DNA of 64,000 nucleotides, taken from Vibrio sp. PID17_43 (GTDB lineage Bacteria; Pseudomonadota; Gammaproteobacteria; Enterobacterales; Vibrionaceae). Positions 33,699 through 42,053 of this stretch are shown here, in pieces. The translations under genes were made by a program, and so were the position numbers. Every line of letters begins with the position of its first letter. The stretch's first letter is position 1. The stretch is taken from contig NZ_LIXM01000001.1 of the NCBI RefSeq assembly GCF_002608565.1, positions 248,001 to 312,000 on the forward strand. The letters run 5' to 3'. Below the pieces are notes generated by a model. The model was not told the DNA's origin and did not search any database. It saw nothing but the letters and a program-made list of their open reading frames with translations.

Positions 33699-34601
33699 TT
33701 AATTAATCGCTTTACCTACTAGCTTGATTTGCGTTCTTAACCATTGATGAGCACTTTCATTGTGACGGCTAGAGTGCCAAATCGCGCAAAGATCATGAAT
33801 TTTGTCACTGAAAGGAAGCGGCACCGCTTTAATATTATACGTTTTAGAGAAGTGCTTGATGGTGAAAAATGGTAGCATGGCGATATAGTCACTATCGTGT
33901 ATCACAGGTAACATTTCCATCGCCCCGGACGCTCGATAAACGATGTTACGTTTCGCTAGATCTTCGATATCTTCTTCACTCATCAGGCTCTTACGTGCAT
34001 GCCAACGCGAGACTACCACATGCTCTTCTGCCAAGAATTGCTCGACAGAACAGGTGTCATGAATGCGAGGATGGTCCGCACTGCACACCACCATAAGACG
34101 CTCAGAAAACACTGGTTCCACTTTCAATACCGTTCGTCCTCGCGGTGCCATATCAATGATCAAGTCGTACCTTTGCAAACGCAGATCACTTTCATAATCT
34201 TCGGTAAATAAGGGGTGTACTTCCAACCCAATATTTGGTGCTATCTTGCGGATTCGACGCAGAAGTTGAGGCATAAACTCATAGCTCGCCAGCGAGACGC
34301 AAGCAATCGAAAAAATACGATTAGACACTTTAGGATCGAAGCTACTAGAAGCGGATAAAGTAGACGTGAAGTTTTTCAGTGCTGCGACCATCGCCGGATA
34401 GATATCTATGGCAAAACTGGTTGGCTCTACGCCCGATGTGCTGCGGTGAAACAGTGGTTCGTCATAGATATCACGCAAACGAGCAAGTGCTTTGCTCACA
34501 GCTGGCTGGCTAATATCAAGACGAGCAGCCGCCTTAGATAGGTTCTGCTCTTCGTAAATCGCCACAAAAATCGGGATGAGGTTTAAGTCGGTGCTCTTCA
34601 T
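33699..34601 (-). CDS. LysR-type transcriptional regulator
   Basis: 300 residues from the ATG at 34601; a GTG three codons earlier is an alternative. The N-terminal winged HTH is typical (LSKAAARLDISQPAVSKALA), with a two-lobed effector-binding domain after residue 90. No divergent neighbour is close enough to share a promoter except the RibD-like gene, which reads the same way. The target is unknown; the sulfatase and phosphatase genes around it are candidates. Confidence 0.9.
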   Translation of the reverse strand: MKSTDLNLIPIFVAIYEEQNLSKAAARLDISQPAVSKALARLRDIYDEPLFHRSTSGVEPTSFAIDIYPAMVAALKNFTSTLSASSSFDPKVSNRIFSIACVSLASYEFMPQLLRRIRKIAPNIGLEVHPLFTEDYESDLRLQRYDLIIDMAPRGRTVLKVEPVFSERLMVVCSADHPRIHDTCSVEQFLAEEHVVVSRWHARKSLMSEEDIEDLAKRNIVYRASGAMEMLPVIHDSDYIAMLPFFTIKHFSKTYNIKAVPLPFSDKIHDLCAIWHSSRHNESAHQWLRTQIKLVGKAIN

Positions 34602-34739
34602 TTTGTTCACATAAAACAGGAGATGAGACTATTTTAGCTAACAGTTTGATCTTTAACGACTCAGAACATCGGATTTGAGCGTCAATGCATGTTTTCGTGA
34701 GAATTGACCTTATACTGACGAGAAGTGTGTCAAAACAAC

Positions 34740-35165
34740 TCAGGATTTTCCTAAGTAAGGGGTTAAAAATGCGCTCACCTCTTCAACACACAAGCCGACT
34801 TCCACCTCAACACCTCCTTCTTGGAGGATATCGATACCACGACCAGCGTTACGAGGATCTGGATCCAGCATCGCTACGACCACTTTTTTAATTCCGTAAG
34901 TGACCAAGGTTTTAGCACAAGCTGGCGTACGACCAACAAATGAGCACGGCTCCAATGTCACATACGCCGTCACTTCACTCATATCACCAACATAAGCATT
35001 TAGTGCTTCGACTTCTGCATGGTTACCGCCAATGGCTTGCGTATGCCCTTCTGATACGATTTGACCATCTTTGACAAGTACGCAGCCGACGGGTGGATTT
35101 GGTTGACAAGCAGGAAGCGCATTACGTGATACTTCCAACGCACGCAGCATAAATTTTTCATTCAT
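34740..35165 (-). CDS. Stand-alone deaminase domain, RibD-like
   Basis: 141 residues covering only the zinc deaminase half of RibD. The zinc site is HAEVEAL (His and catalytic Glu) and PCSFVGRTPACA (two Cys). NPPVGCVLVKDGQIVSEGH is the RibD N-terminal signature. The reductase domain is absent and the frame closes naturally (PYLGKS), so it may be a free-standing nucleoside or pyrimidine deaminase. It has a good ATG. Confidence 0.88.
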   Translation of the reverse strand: MNEKFMLRALEVSRNALPACQPNPPVGCVLVKDGQIVSEGHTQAIGGNHAEVEALNAYVGDMSEVTAYVTLEPCSFVGRTPACAKTLVTYGIKKVVVAMLDPDPRNAGRGIDILQEGGVEVEVGLCVEEVSAFLTPYLGKS

Positions 35166-35299
35166 TGGCTAGGATTCTCAATTAAAAAAATTTTGATAGT
35201 CGATTCTAGCGCTAGCATGCTTGCGCTTCCATACAAAGATTGACAAATGACTTCACGTTGTAAAATGCAGAGAGCTGAGCTGATTCTTCTTACTAGTGT

Positions 35300-36619
35300 T
35301 TATCTAGCCTGTGTTGACTTCCTACTTCGCTGCTCATCCAATTGCGGTAGCGTTTTGGGTATCCCCCACTTGAAGCGTTTAGACTTAAATGCTTGTATCG
35401 CTCTCCACAATGCGTTCATCAAGCTTGCGTCCTCCTGCCCCTCTTGCAATCGCTGAGAACGCTTCTGCCAAACGTCAGAGCTACTTGCTTTACTCATTTC
35501 GAGCTTGCCTGTGTTACTCCTCAACTGCTTATACAAGCTTGCTCGAGCTGCGCTCCATCGTTTCGCTTTCACCATTTTTCTGAACACCAACCATGGCGGC
35601 GAAGGACGAGAACGATAATAACGGTGAATGCTCAAGGCGGCGATAACGAGAACCAATAGCGTCACTGCGCTGCCAATCAACCAGCCAGAATAAGCTCTAA
35701 CAAACGATTGAAATGTATGCTTGGCTTTGAAGCTCTTACCCTCAATTACCACCGTTTCCAGCTGTTTATTCTTGCTATTCCACCATTGGAACTTGTGTTC
35801 AGGCAAGGTGAACTCACCGCCCTGTTGGATAACGTACGCGCTTTCTTCAATGCGACTCGATTGGTAATCGCCACGTGTTTGCTTATCATCTAAGCGGTTT
35901 GGTTGAGGGTATGCTTGATAACTGGCGGTTGAATCATTGGATAACAAGTCTGGAAGTAGCACAGATAAGCTGTCTTGTGCATTGATCGTAATGGTGCGAG
36001 TGATCGCATCTCCGACTTTCAGTTCATCGTTAGACGTTGTCCATTTCTGATCCACACTCACTTTCGTCGCGGTAAACCATGCAGACTCATCACTGAGCAA
36101 GCCAGAAGGTATAGACGCTCCGAACTTAATTGGCGGTGTATAAAGCGTACCAGCCACTTTCGAACCATCCGGCGCAGAAACTTGCACACCTACAGCGACA
36201 GGTGGAATCACGAATTGCCCTGATACTTGCGGATACAAGGTAACTTCCCAGCGCTGCCGAGACCACGTTTGCCCCCCTTTGCGCTCAGTATAGTTGGTCG
36301 CTAATTGGTTACGCTGCTTCGCAATCACGTTGGGGACTTCTACGCTGCCAATGCGTGTACCACCTGTGAACCAGCGAGGCGTTGCGACTTCGATGTACAA
36401 CATCACCTGTTCATTCACGCTGAACTTAGGCGCTTCTTTCGTATCTGCATCTACACCCTGCTTGCCAACCCACGCTAACAGCTCAACGTTATTGCTGCGC
36501 TGCAAGTCTTGAATATCTTGTGCGTTCACCAAACCAGTAAAAAACAAAGCGAACATCATCAATATAGTGCTCAGACGCCCAATCATAGAGTCAGCGCCAA
36601 GTTTGAATACATTCATCAT
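35300..36619 (-). CDS. batD: BatD-like membrane protein
   Basis: 439 residues: a signal peptide (MIGRLSTILMMFALFFTGL, so the ATG at 36586 may be the true start), a beta-rich periplasmic region of several Ig-like segments, one membrane span near 325-345 (LIGSAVTLLVLVIAALSI), and a basic cytoplasmic tail. This is the BatD architecture. It is the last gene of the MoxR/Bat operon; the start overlaps the BatB/C stop as ATGA. Bat proteins assemble envelope or stress-tolerance complexes with the MoxR ATPase. Confidence 0.85.
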   Translation of the reverse strand: MMNVFKLGADSMIGRLSTILMMFALFFTGLVNAQDIQDLQRSNNVELLAWVGKQGVDADTKEAPKFSVNEQVMLYIEVATPRWFTGGTRIGSVEVPNVIAKQRNQLATNYTERKGGQTWSRQRWEVTLYPQVSGQFVIPPVAVGVQVSAPDGSKVAGTLYTPPIKFGASIPSGLLSDESAWFTATKVSVDQKWTTSNDELKVGDAITRTITINAQDSLSVLLPDLLSNDSTASYQAYPQPNRLDDKQTRGDYQSSRIEESAYVIQQGGEFTLPEHKFQWWNSKNKQLETVVIEGKSFKAKHTFQSFVRAYSGWLIGSAVTLLVLVIAALSIHRYYRSRPSPPWLVFRKMVKAKRWSAARASLYKQLRSNTGKLEMSKASSSDVWQKRSQRLQEGQEDASLMNALWRAIQAFKSKRFKWGIPKTLPQLDEQRSRKSTQAR

Positions 36620-38367
36620 TGTGCTTGCTCCTCTTCTTGTTGTAGTTGCGGTTGTGGCTTCGGCTCCGTTTTCACAGGCTCACGCAGTTGAATTTGGAAT
36701 TTAGCGCGCAAGAAGTACTTAGGATCGGCCTCTACGCGTTTTAACCACTTATCGGCCAGTTCTTGACTGCCGAGGATTTCATTCGCATTGAGCTTCTCTT
36801 TCAGCATTAATTCAGCGGCGGTTTTTTCGTCCGCTCCATCTGCCGTTTGCGGGTTGTCACCCAGTTCAAACGACTCTTCGGGTCCATCTGTTGTCCCTGC
36901 TTGACTTTCACTGGTGCGGTTAATCTCTTCAACAATGCTGCCGATGACTTTTAGGTTATGTTCAACGTCTGGTCGCAATTGCTCGCTCAAGGTGTCTTTG
37001 TCTGCCAGTGTTTGCAACAAATTACGCGCCGCCAGGTATTCACGTTGACGCGCCAACGCACTCGCAGCGTTGTACAAGCCATAGTCTTTTACCGCATCTG
37101 ATGGATCGTTTTGCATCTCCAAGAAAGCCGTATGAGCCAGTTTGTATTCGCCTGCGTAGTAATAAGCCGTCCCTTTTCGCAACGGCTCCGTAAAGTGCTT
37201 TGCTGCCTCAAGGTATTCGTTTTTGTTGAACAGGCGCTGACCTTGCTGATTTGGCGTGAGCCACAGATCCCACCACCATTGAGACGCTTTATCCCAAACC
37301 GTGACCTCTTGCACCACTTCAGACTTATCCGCTTTGAGCGAGACGGTTTCCGCCATTGCTTTTGGCGTCATAAACAAAGACGTTGACACCATCGCGACAA
37401 CACACCATTGCACTAGCCACCCTTTGCGGAACCAAAGCATCATGATGAGAGCAATTGGGAACAACAGTTGATAGCCCATGTCTTTCCAAGGCATTGATGA
37501 TTCGCCATTGAGTTGCATGTTTCGCTCAACAAAGCGATTCAGCTTCTCTATGTCACTATTGTCTACCGTCACTTCAACAAGGCGTCCTCCTGTCGCATTG
37601 GCAAGATTGTTCAACGAATCCAAATTGACAGGGTTATCAGAAACAATGCTCGAGTTACCCGCGGCCAAGATCAATAATTGATACGGCTTGTCTGCAAAGT
37701 AGTGTTTGTAAGCGATGATGGTTGCAGGATTAACCCCATCCGTGACCAACAGAACCGTAGAGCCCGGTTGACCTTGTAATTGTTGGTCAATCAAAGGCAG
37801 CGCCGTTTCAGCAAGTTTACCTTCAACCGGCATGATTTCTGGTGTTATCGCCGCAAGAAACGGTTCGAATACTTTACTGTCTTGCGTCACAGGCATCGCT
37901 ACATGTGCAGAGCCCGCATAGACAACCAACCCAGTGCTGCCGCCTTTTCTTGCTGCCAAGAGGTCGCGGATCTTTTGCTTAGAGCGTTCCAAACGGCTTG
38001 GCGGAAGGTCTTTTTGCAACATCGAATCGTTGTTATCCAACACCACCAGCATGGAGGCTTTATCCTCGCCAAATGGAGAAGCTTGGCGCTCCCACGAAGG
38101 TCCTGCACAGATGATGATGGCAATCGCCACTATCACCATAAGTAGCTTGAGCGGCAGTTGCTTTCGCCAACCATAGTCGCCAATCGTAAGGGCTTTACGT
38201 AAGTGCTCTGGAAGAATGTCTTTCCAGCTTGGTTTGGATTCTTCTCGCCATCTTAACCAAAGCAAAAGAAACATTGGGATGAACGCCAATAGCCACATTG
38301 GACGAATGAAATGGAACTGTGTGAAAAACTGTTCAAGACCCATACTAGAGAAAGGAGAATCAAACAT
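36616..38367 (-). CDS. BatB/C-like von Willebrand A protein with TPRs
   Basis: 583 residues from the ATG at 38367 (ribosome binding site aaaggagagcgcc), overlapping batA by 8 bp. Two N-terminal spans, a VWA domain, a third span (about 315-335) and another near 345-365, then TPRs (including EYLEAAKHFTEPLRKGTAYY) and a Gln-rich tail. This is a natural BatB-BatC fusion. The MIDAS motif reads DNNDS instead of DxSxS, so metal binding may be weakened. It forms an operon with batA and batD. Confidence 0.87.
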   Translation of the reverse strand: MFDSPFSSMGLEQFFTQFHFIRPMWLLAFIPMFLLLWLRWREESKPSWKDILPEHLRKALTIGDYGWRKQLPLKLLMVIVAIAIIICAGPSWERQASPFGEDKASMLVVLDNNDSMLQKDLPPSRLERSKQKIRDLLAARKGGSTGLVVYAGSAHVAMPVTQDSKVFEPFLAAITPEIMPVEGKLAETALPLIDQQLQGQPGSTVLLVTDGVNPATIIAYKHYFADKPYQLLILAAGNSSIVSDNPVNLDSLNNLANATGGRLVEVTVDNSDIEKLNRFVERNMQLNGESSMPWKDMGYQLLFPIALIMMLWFRKGWLVQWCVVAMVSTSLFMTPKAMAETVSLKADKSEVVQEVTVWDKASQWWWDLWLTPNQQGQRLFNKNEYLEAAKHFTEPLRKGTAYYYAGEYKLAHTAFLEMQNDPSDAVKDYGLYNAASALARQREYLAARNLLQTLADKDTLSEQLRPDVEHNLKVIGSIVEEINRTSESQAGTTDGPEESFELGDNPQTADGADEKTAAELMLKEKLNANEILGSQELADKWLKRVEADPKYFLRAKFQIQLREPVKTEPKPQPQLQQEEEQAQ

Positions 38368-39451
38368 GGCGCTCTCCTTTTCCGTTTTCTGCTTGTGTAG
38401 AAGCTTCACTGGTTACTGATAGTCGACGACGCTTAAATGTCGCCAACGTGAACGCGGTTAAGTACATCGCAACGACCAAAGCCATTAAATAATGATGCAA
38501 GCTTTGCTTCGGACGGTACGTGGTGCTTTCATAAAGCTGTGGCTCCAACTTACCAATCTCATCATAGGCTTGAGCAAGTTCGTCACGGTTCAACGCTTCA
38601 AACGCCGACCCACCGGACTCTTTCGCAATGCGTTTTATAGTACCCATATCGAGTGCGGTTTCACCCACCGTTTGTGGATCACCCATGGCAATCACGTGGA
38701 TACGTACATCTTTAGCTTTCGCGACTTTCGCAGCATCAATCGGCTCCACGAAACTTCCCGTGTCATTGCCATCCGTTAGCACAATGGCGACTTTCTCTTT
38801 GCTCTCTTCTACGTCGGTACGTGACTGTTCGCTTTGCTCAAACACTTTAATCGCCAAACCAATTGCATCACCTAAGTGAGTGCTTTGCCCAGCCATCGCC
38901 ACATCCGTCTGGTTAAGGAGCGCTAACCACACTTTTTGATCGGGCGTGAATGGGGTTTGCACAAATGCCGCATCGCCAAACAAAATCAGACCTAAACGGT
39001 CGCCTTTGCGCGTTTTAGCAAAGTCGCTCAACACTTCTTTGGCTGCATCAAGGCGAGTGATCTTTTCTCCGGTTTTGGAAGTAAAATCTTGCTCTGCCAT
39101 TGAGCCAGACAAATCGACCACAACCATGACATCACGTCCTAAGCTTTCACGCACCTGTGGCTCGCCAAGTACTGTCGGCTTTGCCATTGCGGTCACGACC
39201 AAAAGCCAAGAAATAATCAGCGTCGCGCGCTGCCACCAGTTCGGAGTCAGTTGGCTTGCACCTTCTGATGGCGTTTCACCGATGGCATCCACGAGCTGAC
39301 TAAAGAAAGGCACTTTGATGGCCATTTGCTTAGTGCGGTAAGCAGGTACGACGAAATACACCACTAAAGGCAGCGGCAAGATGATGAACCACAGCGGATG
39401 TTCAAACTCAAAACGGCTCATGCCAAGCCATGAAGCAAGAAGATCACCCAT
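38360..39451 (-). CDS. batA: BatA-like von Willebrand A membrane protein
   Basis: 363 residues: two N-terminal membrane spans, a VWA domain with an intact MIDAS (VVDLSGSM, later Thr and Asp in LTDGNDTG), and a C-terminal span (HHYLMALVVAMYLTAFTLA). It follows the DUF4381 gene with an 8-bp overlap. Together with MoxR it belongs to the MoxR-Bat systems that remodel or insert envelope proteins. Confidence 0.9.
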   Translation of the reverse strand: MGDLLASWLGMSRFEFEHPLWFIILPLPLVVYFVVPAYRTKQMAIKVPFFSQLVDAIGETPSEGASQLTPNWWQRATLIISWLLVVTAMAKPTVLGEPQVRESLGRDVMVVVDLSGSMAEQDFTSKTGEKITRLDAAKEVLSDFAKTRKGDRLGLILFGDAAFVQTPFTPDQKVWLALLNQTDVAMAGQSTHLGDAIGLAIKVFEQSEQSRTDVEESKEKVAIVLTDGNDTGSFVEPIDAAKVAKAKDVRIHVIAMGDPQTVGETALDMGTIKRIAKESGGSAFEALNRDELAQAYDEIGKLEPQLYESTTYRPKQSLHHYLMALVVAMYLTAFTLATFKRRRLSVTSEASTQAENGKGERHV

Positions 39452-39995
39452 GGCGACCTCCTTTTAACGCGCGCGCTTTGTAGGCAAGCGTGCGCTTCTC
39501 AATGTTGTGAGCGTTCTCGTCGTGCTCTTTCACCCACTTAGTGGCGCGCTCAATCAGTTGTAAACGCTCTTTTTTTTCCAGTTCAACACTTGGGTCAACG
39601 ATGCTTTGCAGCCATCGTTTGGAGACTTCGTCATCAAACATTTTATGCTTGGGATTAAGCGCATCTAACTTGCGCAGAAACGCCGTATCAAACAAGCGAG
39701 CAGTACGGCTATCGAGATGAATCAATACCATTTTCAAAATCGAGAACAGTGCTTTGGGCATACTCGCGTCATCTGGATTCAAGCGAGAAATGGCTTCAAT
39801 AGCTTCTTTACGGTAGCGGTTATCCCACCAATGGTGCACCAGTCGATAGCCCAGATACATAAGTACAATCGCACCAATGACGGCAAGGATCTTCCAACCA
39901 ATGGTTTGTGGTACCCAACTTACGCTTTCTGGCACCGCGACGTCATGCAGCTCACGCAGAATATACGTGCTTGGAGGCGTGTGTAAGTCTGTCAT
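39444..39995 (-). CDS. DUF4381 membrane protein of the MoxR operon
   Basis: 183 residues with one membrane span (WKILAVIGAIVLMYLGYRL) near 30-50 and a basic helical cytoplasmic part with a conserved helical bundle. The family is confined to MoxR/DUF58/VWA operons. One base after the DUF58 stop; overlaps batA. Confidence 0.85.
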   Translation of the reverse strand: MTDLHTPPSTYILRELHDVAVPESVSWVPQTIGWKILAVIGAIVLMYLGYRLVHHWWDNRYRKEAIEAISRLNPDDASMPKALFSILKMVLIHLDSRTARLFDTAFLRKLDALNPKHKMFDDEVSKRWLQSIVDPSVELEKKERLQLIERATKWVKEHDENAHNIEKRTLAYKARALKGGRHG

Positions 39996-40958
39996 TTATC
40001 GACCTCCAACGAGTTTTTGGAATTGGGTAATGTGGTCACCTGATGTATCGATTTCGATGTGAGGGAGCTTTTTGATTGCCATTAACTGAGCCAGTGATTG
40101 ACGTTTTAACTGCGCTTTCTCAACCAAGCTAGCACTGGCTGCATCGACTTTGGCTTTACTGTCTAAGTTGAGCTGGTAACGGCCGTCACCAATCACCCAT
40201 TTCACTTTCGCTAAATCTTGAGGAAGCGACTGCTCTAACGGATCGCTCACCATCACCGCAAGCAGATCGTTGTGTTGTTGAAGTTGCTTGAGATGATCAA
40301 GGTGGTGTTCTTCACAATCGCGCCAATCACTGATGAAAATCAGCGTGGATTGTTTTAGCTTCATGCGTTTGATGAGTTCAATCCATTTACTGAACGTTAC
40401 TTTGTCTGAATCCAACGAGTCCGCATTCAAGCGCTGGTTGGCTTGAGAGAGTCGTTTCAGTTGAGCGAGTAGATCGTTTTGCGAACGCTGGGCTTTGCTG
40501 TGGTATAGAGCAGCGTCAGATGCGATAACAAATCCAACCCGGTCACCGTCTTTCAATACTCGCCAGCCGCACATAGCCGCGACTTCCGCAGCGACTACGG
40601 ATTTCATGACCTCGGTAGAGGCGAAAAACATCGCACTGCGCTGATCAACACATACAATCACATTGCGGTCTTTCTCTTCGGTGTAACTGCGCACATGAGG
40701 CTTGCCTGTGCGCATGGTGACTTTCCAATCTAGGTTTCGAATGTCGTCCCCTAGTTGGTAATGACGTAGTTCTTCAAAGTTCAAGCCACGCCCACGAAAT
40801 AATGAGTTATGACGACCAGAAAGTACACTGCCCGCTTTTAGATGAGGCAGTAAACTGAAGGATTCGGCTTGCGCTTGTAAACGTACTAAGCGGGAGTAAT
40901 CGCAATACAAGCGAGGGTCGAGCCCTTGGGATTTAGGAGCAAGCGTTGGCTTTGCCAT
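39996..40958 (-). CDS. DUF58 protein of the MoxR operon
   Basis: 320 residues. The signature is the segment DDIRNLDWKVTMRTGKPHVR, followed by a VWA-like half domain (VIVCVDQRSAMFF). DUF58 proteins are the usual cytoplasmic or membrane-attached partner of MoxR. It lies 12 bases after moxR. Confidence 0.9.
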   Translation of the reverse strand: MAKPTLAPKSQGLDPRLYCDYSRLVRLQAQAESFSLLPHLKAGSVLSGRHNSLFRGRGLNFEELRHYQLGDDIRNLDWKVTMRTGKPHVRSYTEEKDRNVIVCVDQRSAMFFASTEVMKSVVAAEVAAMCGWRVLKDGDRVGFVIASDAALYHSKAQRSQNDLLAQLKRLSQANQRLNADSLDSDKVTFSKWIELIKRMKLKQSTLIFISDWRDCEEHHLDHLKQLQQHNDLLAVMVSDPLEQSLPQDLAKVKWVIGDGRYQLNLDSKAKVDAASASLVEKAQLKRQSLAQLMAIKKLPHIEIDTSGDHITQFQKLVGGR

Positions 40959-40970
40959 CGTCCCTCCTAT

Positions 40971-41954
40971 TTATCCGATTTCTACACAATCAAGCAGCTC
41001 TTGCACCACACGTTGGTGATCGACACCATCAGCAAGTGCATCGTAAGAAAGTGAGAAGCGATGTCCCAGCACCGATGGCACCATTGCACGCACATCATCA
41101 GGCGTTACATAGTCACGCCCTTGTAACCACGCATAAGCACGAGCACATTTGTCTAACGAAATTGATGCTCGAGGACTTGAGCCAATTTCAATCCATTTTT
41201 GCAGCTGAGAATCTGCGTAACGCTCTGGTTTACGTGTCGCCATGACAAGTGCCACGATGTAGCTCTCTACCAAATCAGAGACTATGATGTTCGGTAACTG
41301 ACGTCGAGCTTCAATCACAAGCTCTGGCTCAATGTGTTTTGGCGTGACCAATTCGCTGCTGGTTTCTGAACCCAACTCTTCGCTACGAACAAGACGAATG
41401 ATGTCACGTTCCGCTTCATCTTCTGGATAGTCGACGGTCACTTTCATAATAAAGCGGTCCATCTGCGCTTCTGGCAGTGGGTAAGTACCCTCTTGTTCAA
41501 CTGGGTTTTGCGTTGCAAGCACCATGAACAACTCAGGCAATACATGCGTCTTATCACCTACCGTAATCGTACCTTCTGCCATGGCTTCTAGCAGTGCGGC
41601 TTGTACTTTTGCTGGAGCACGGTTCACCTCATCCGCCAATACAATGCTGTTGAAGATTGGACCCGGTTGGAAGTGAAGCTGTGGCTTACCATCTAACTCT
41701 TGGTACACTTCGGTGCCCGTTACGTCTGAAGGTAATAAGTCGGGAGTAAACTGAATACGACCAAAGCTGGTGTTAAGTAGGTTGGCAAGCGACTTCACTG
41801 AGCGGGTTTTCGCCGTACCCGGTAAGCCTTCTAGCAAAACATGACCATTGGTCAACAGGCCTACAACTAACGCCTGAACCACATGACTTTGACCGATAAC
41901 ACTCTGTTCTGTTTGTCTAATGAGCTCATTGATTGCCTGCTGTGCATGGTTCAT
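40971..41954 (-). CDS. moxR: MoxR-family AAA+ ATPase
   Basis: 327 residues. Walker A GLPGTAKTRS, Walker B VLADEVNRAPAKVQ, sensor 1 ATQNPVEQEGTYPLPEAQMD, and a lid domain with a sensor 2 region near GSSPRAS. It would act as a chaperone-like ATPase for the VWA proteins encoded downstream. First gene of the six-gene operon. Confidence 0.95.
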   Translation of the reverse strand: MNHAQQAINELIRQTEQSVIGQSHVVQALVVGLLTNGHVLLEGLPGTAKTRSVKSLANLLNTSFGRIQFTPDLLPSDVTGTEVYQELDGKPQLHFQPGPIFNSIVLADEVNRAPAKVQAALLEAMAEGTITVGDKTHVLPELFMVLATQNPVEQEGTYPLPEAQMDRFIMKVTVDYPEDEAERDIIRLVRSEELGSETSSELVTPKHIEPELVIEARRQLPNIIVSDLVESYIVALVMATRKPERYADSQLQKWIEIGSSPRASISLDKCARAYAWLQGRDYVTPDDVRAMVPSVLGHRFSLSYDALADGVDHQRVVQELLDCVEIG

Positions 41955-42053
41955 AAGGTTTCCTCAAAGGTTCAATCTATTGCTTTATACATCCTACCCA
42001 TAAACACCATAACTATTGGTTATAGACTTCATGCCTAGGCATAGCGACAAGTA

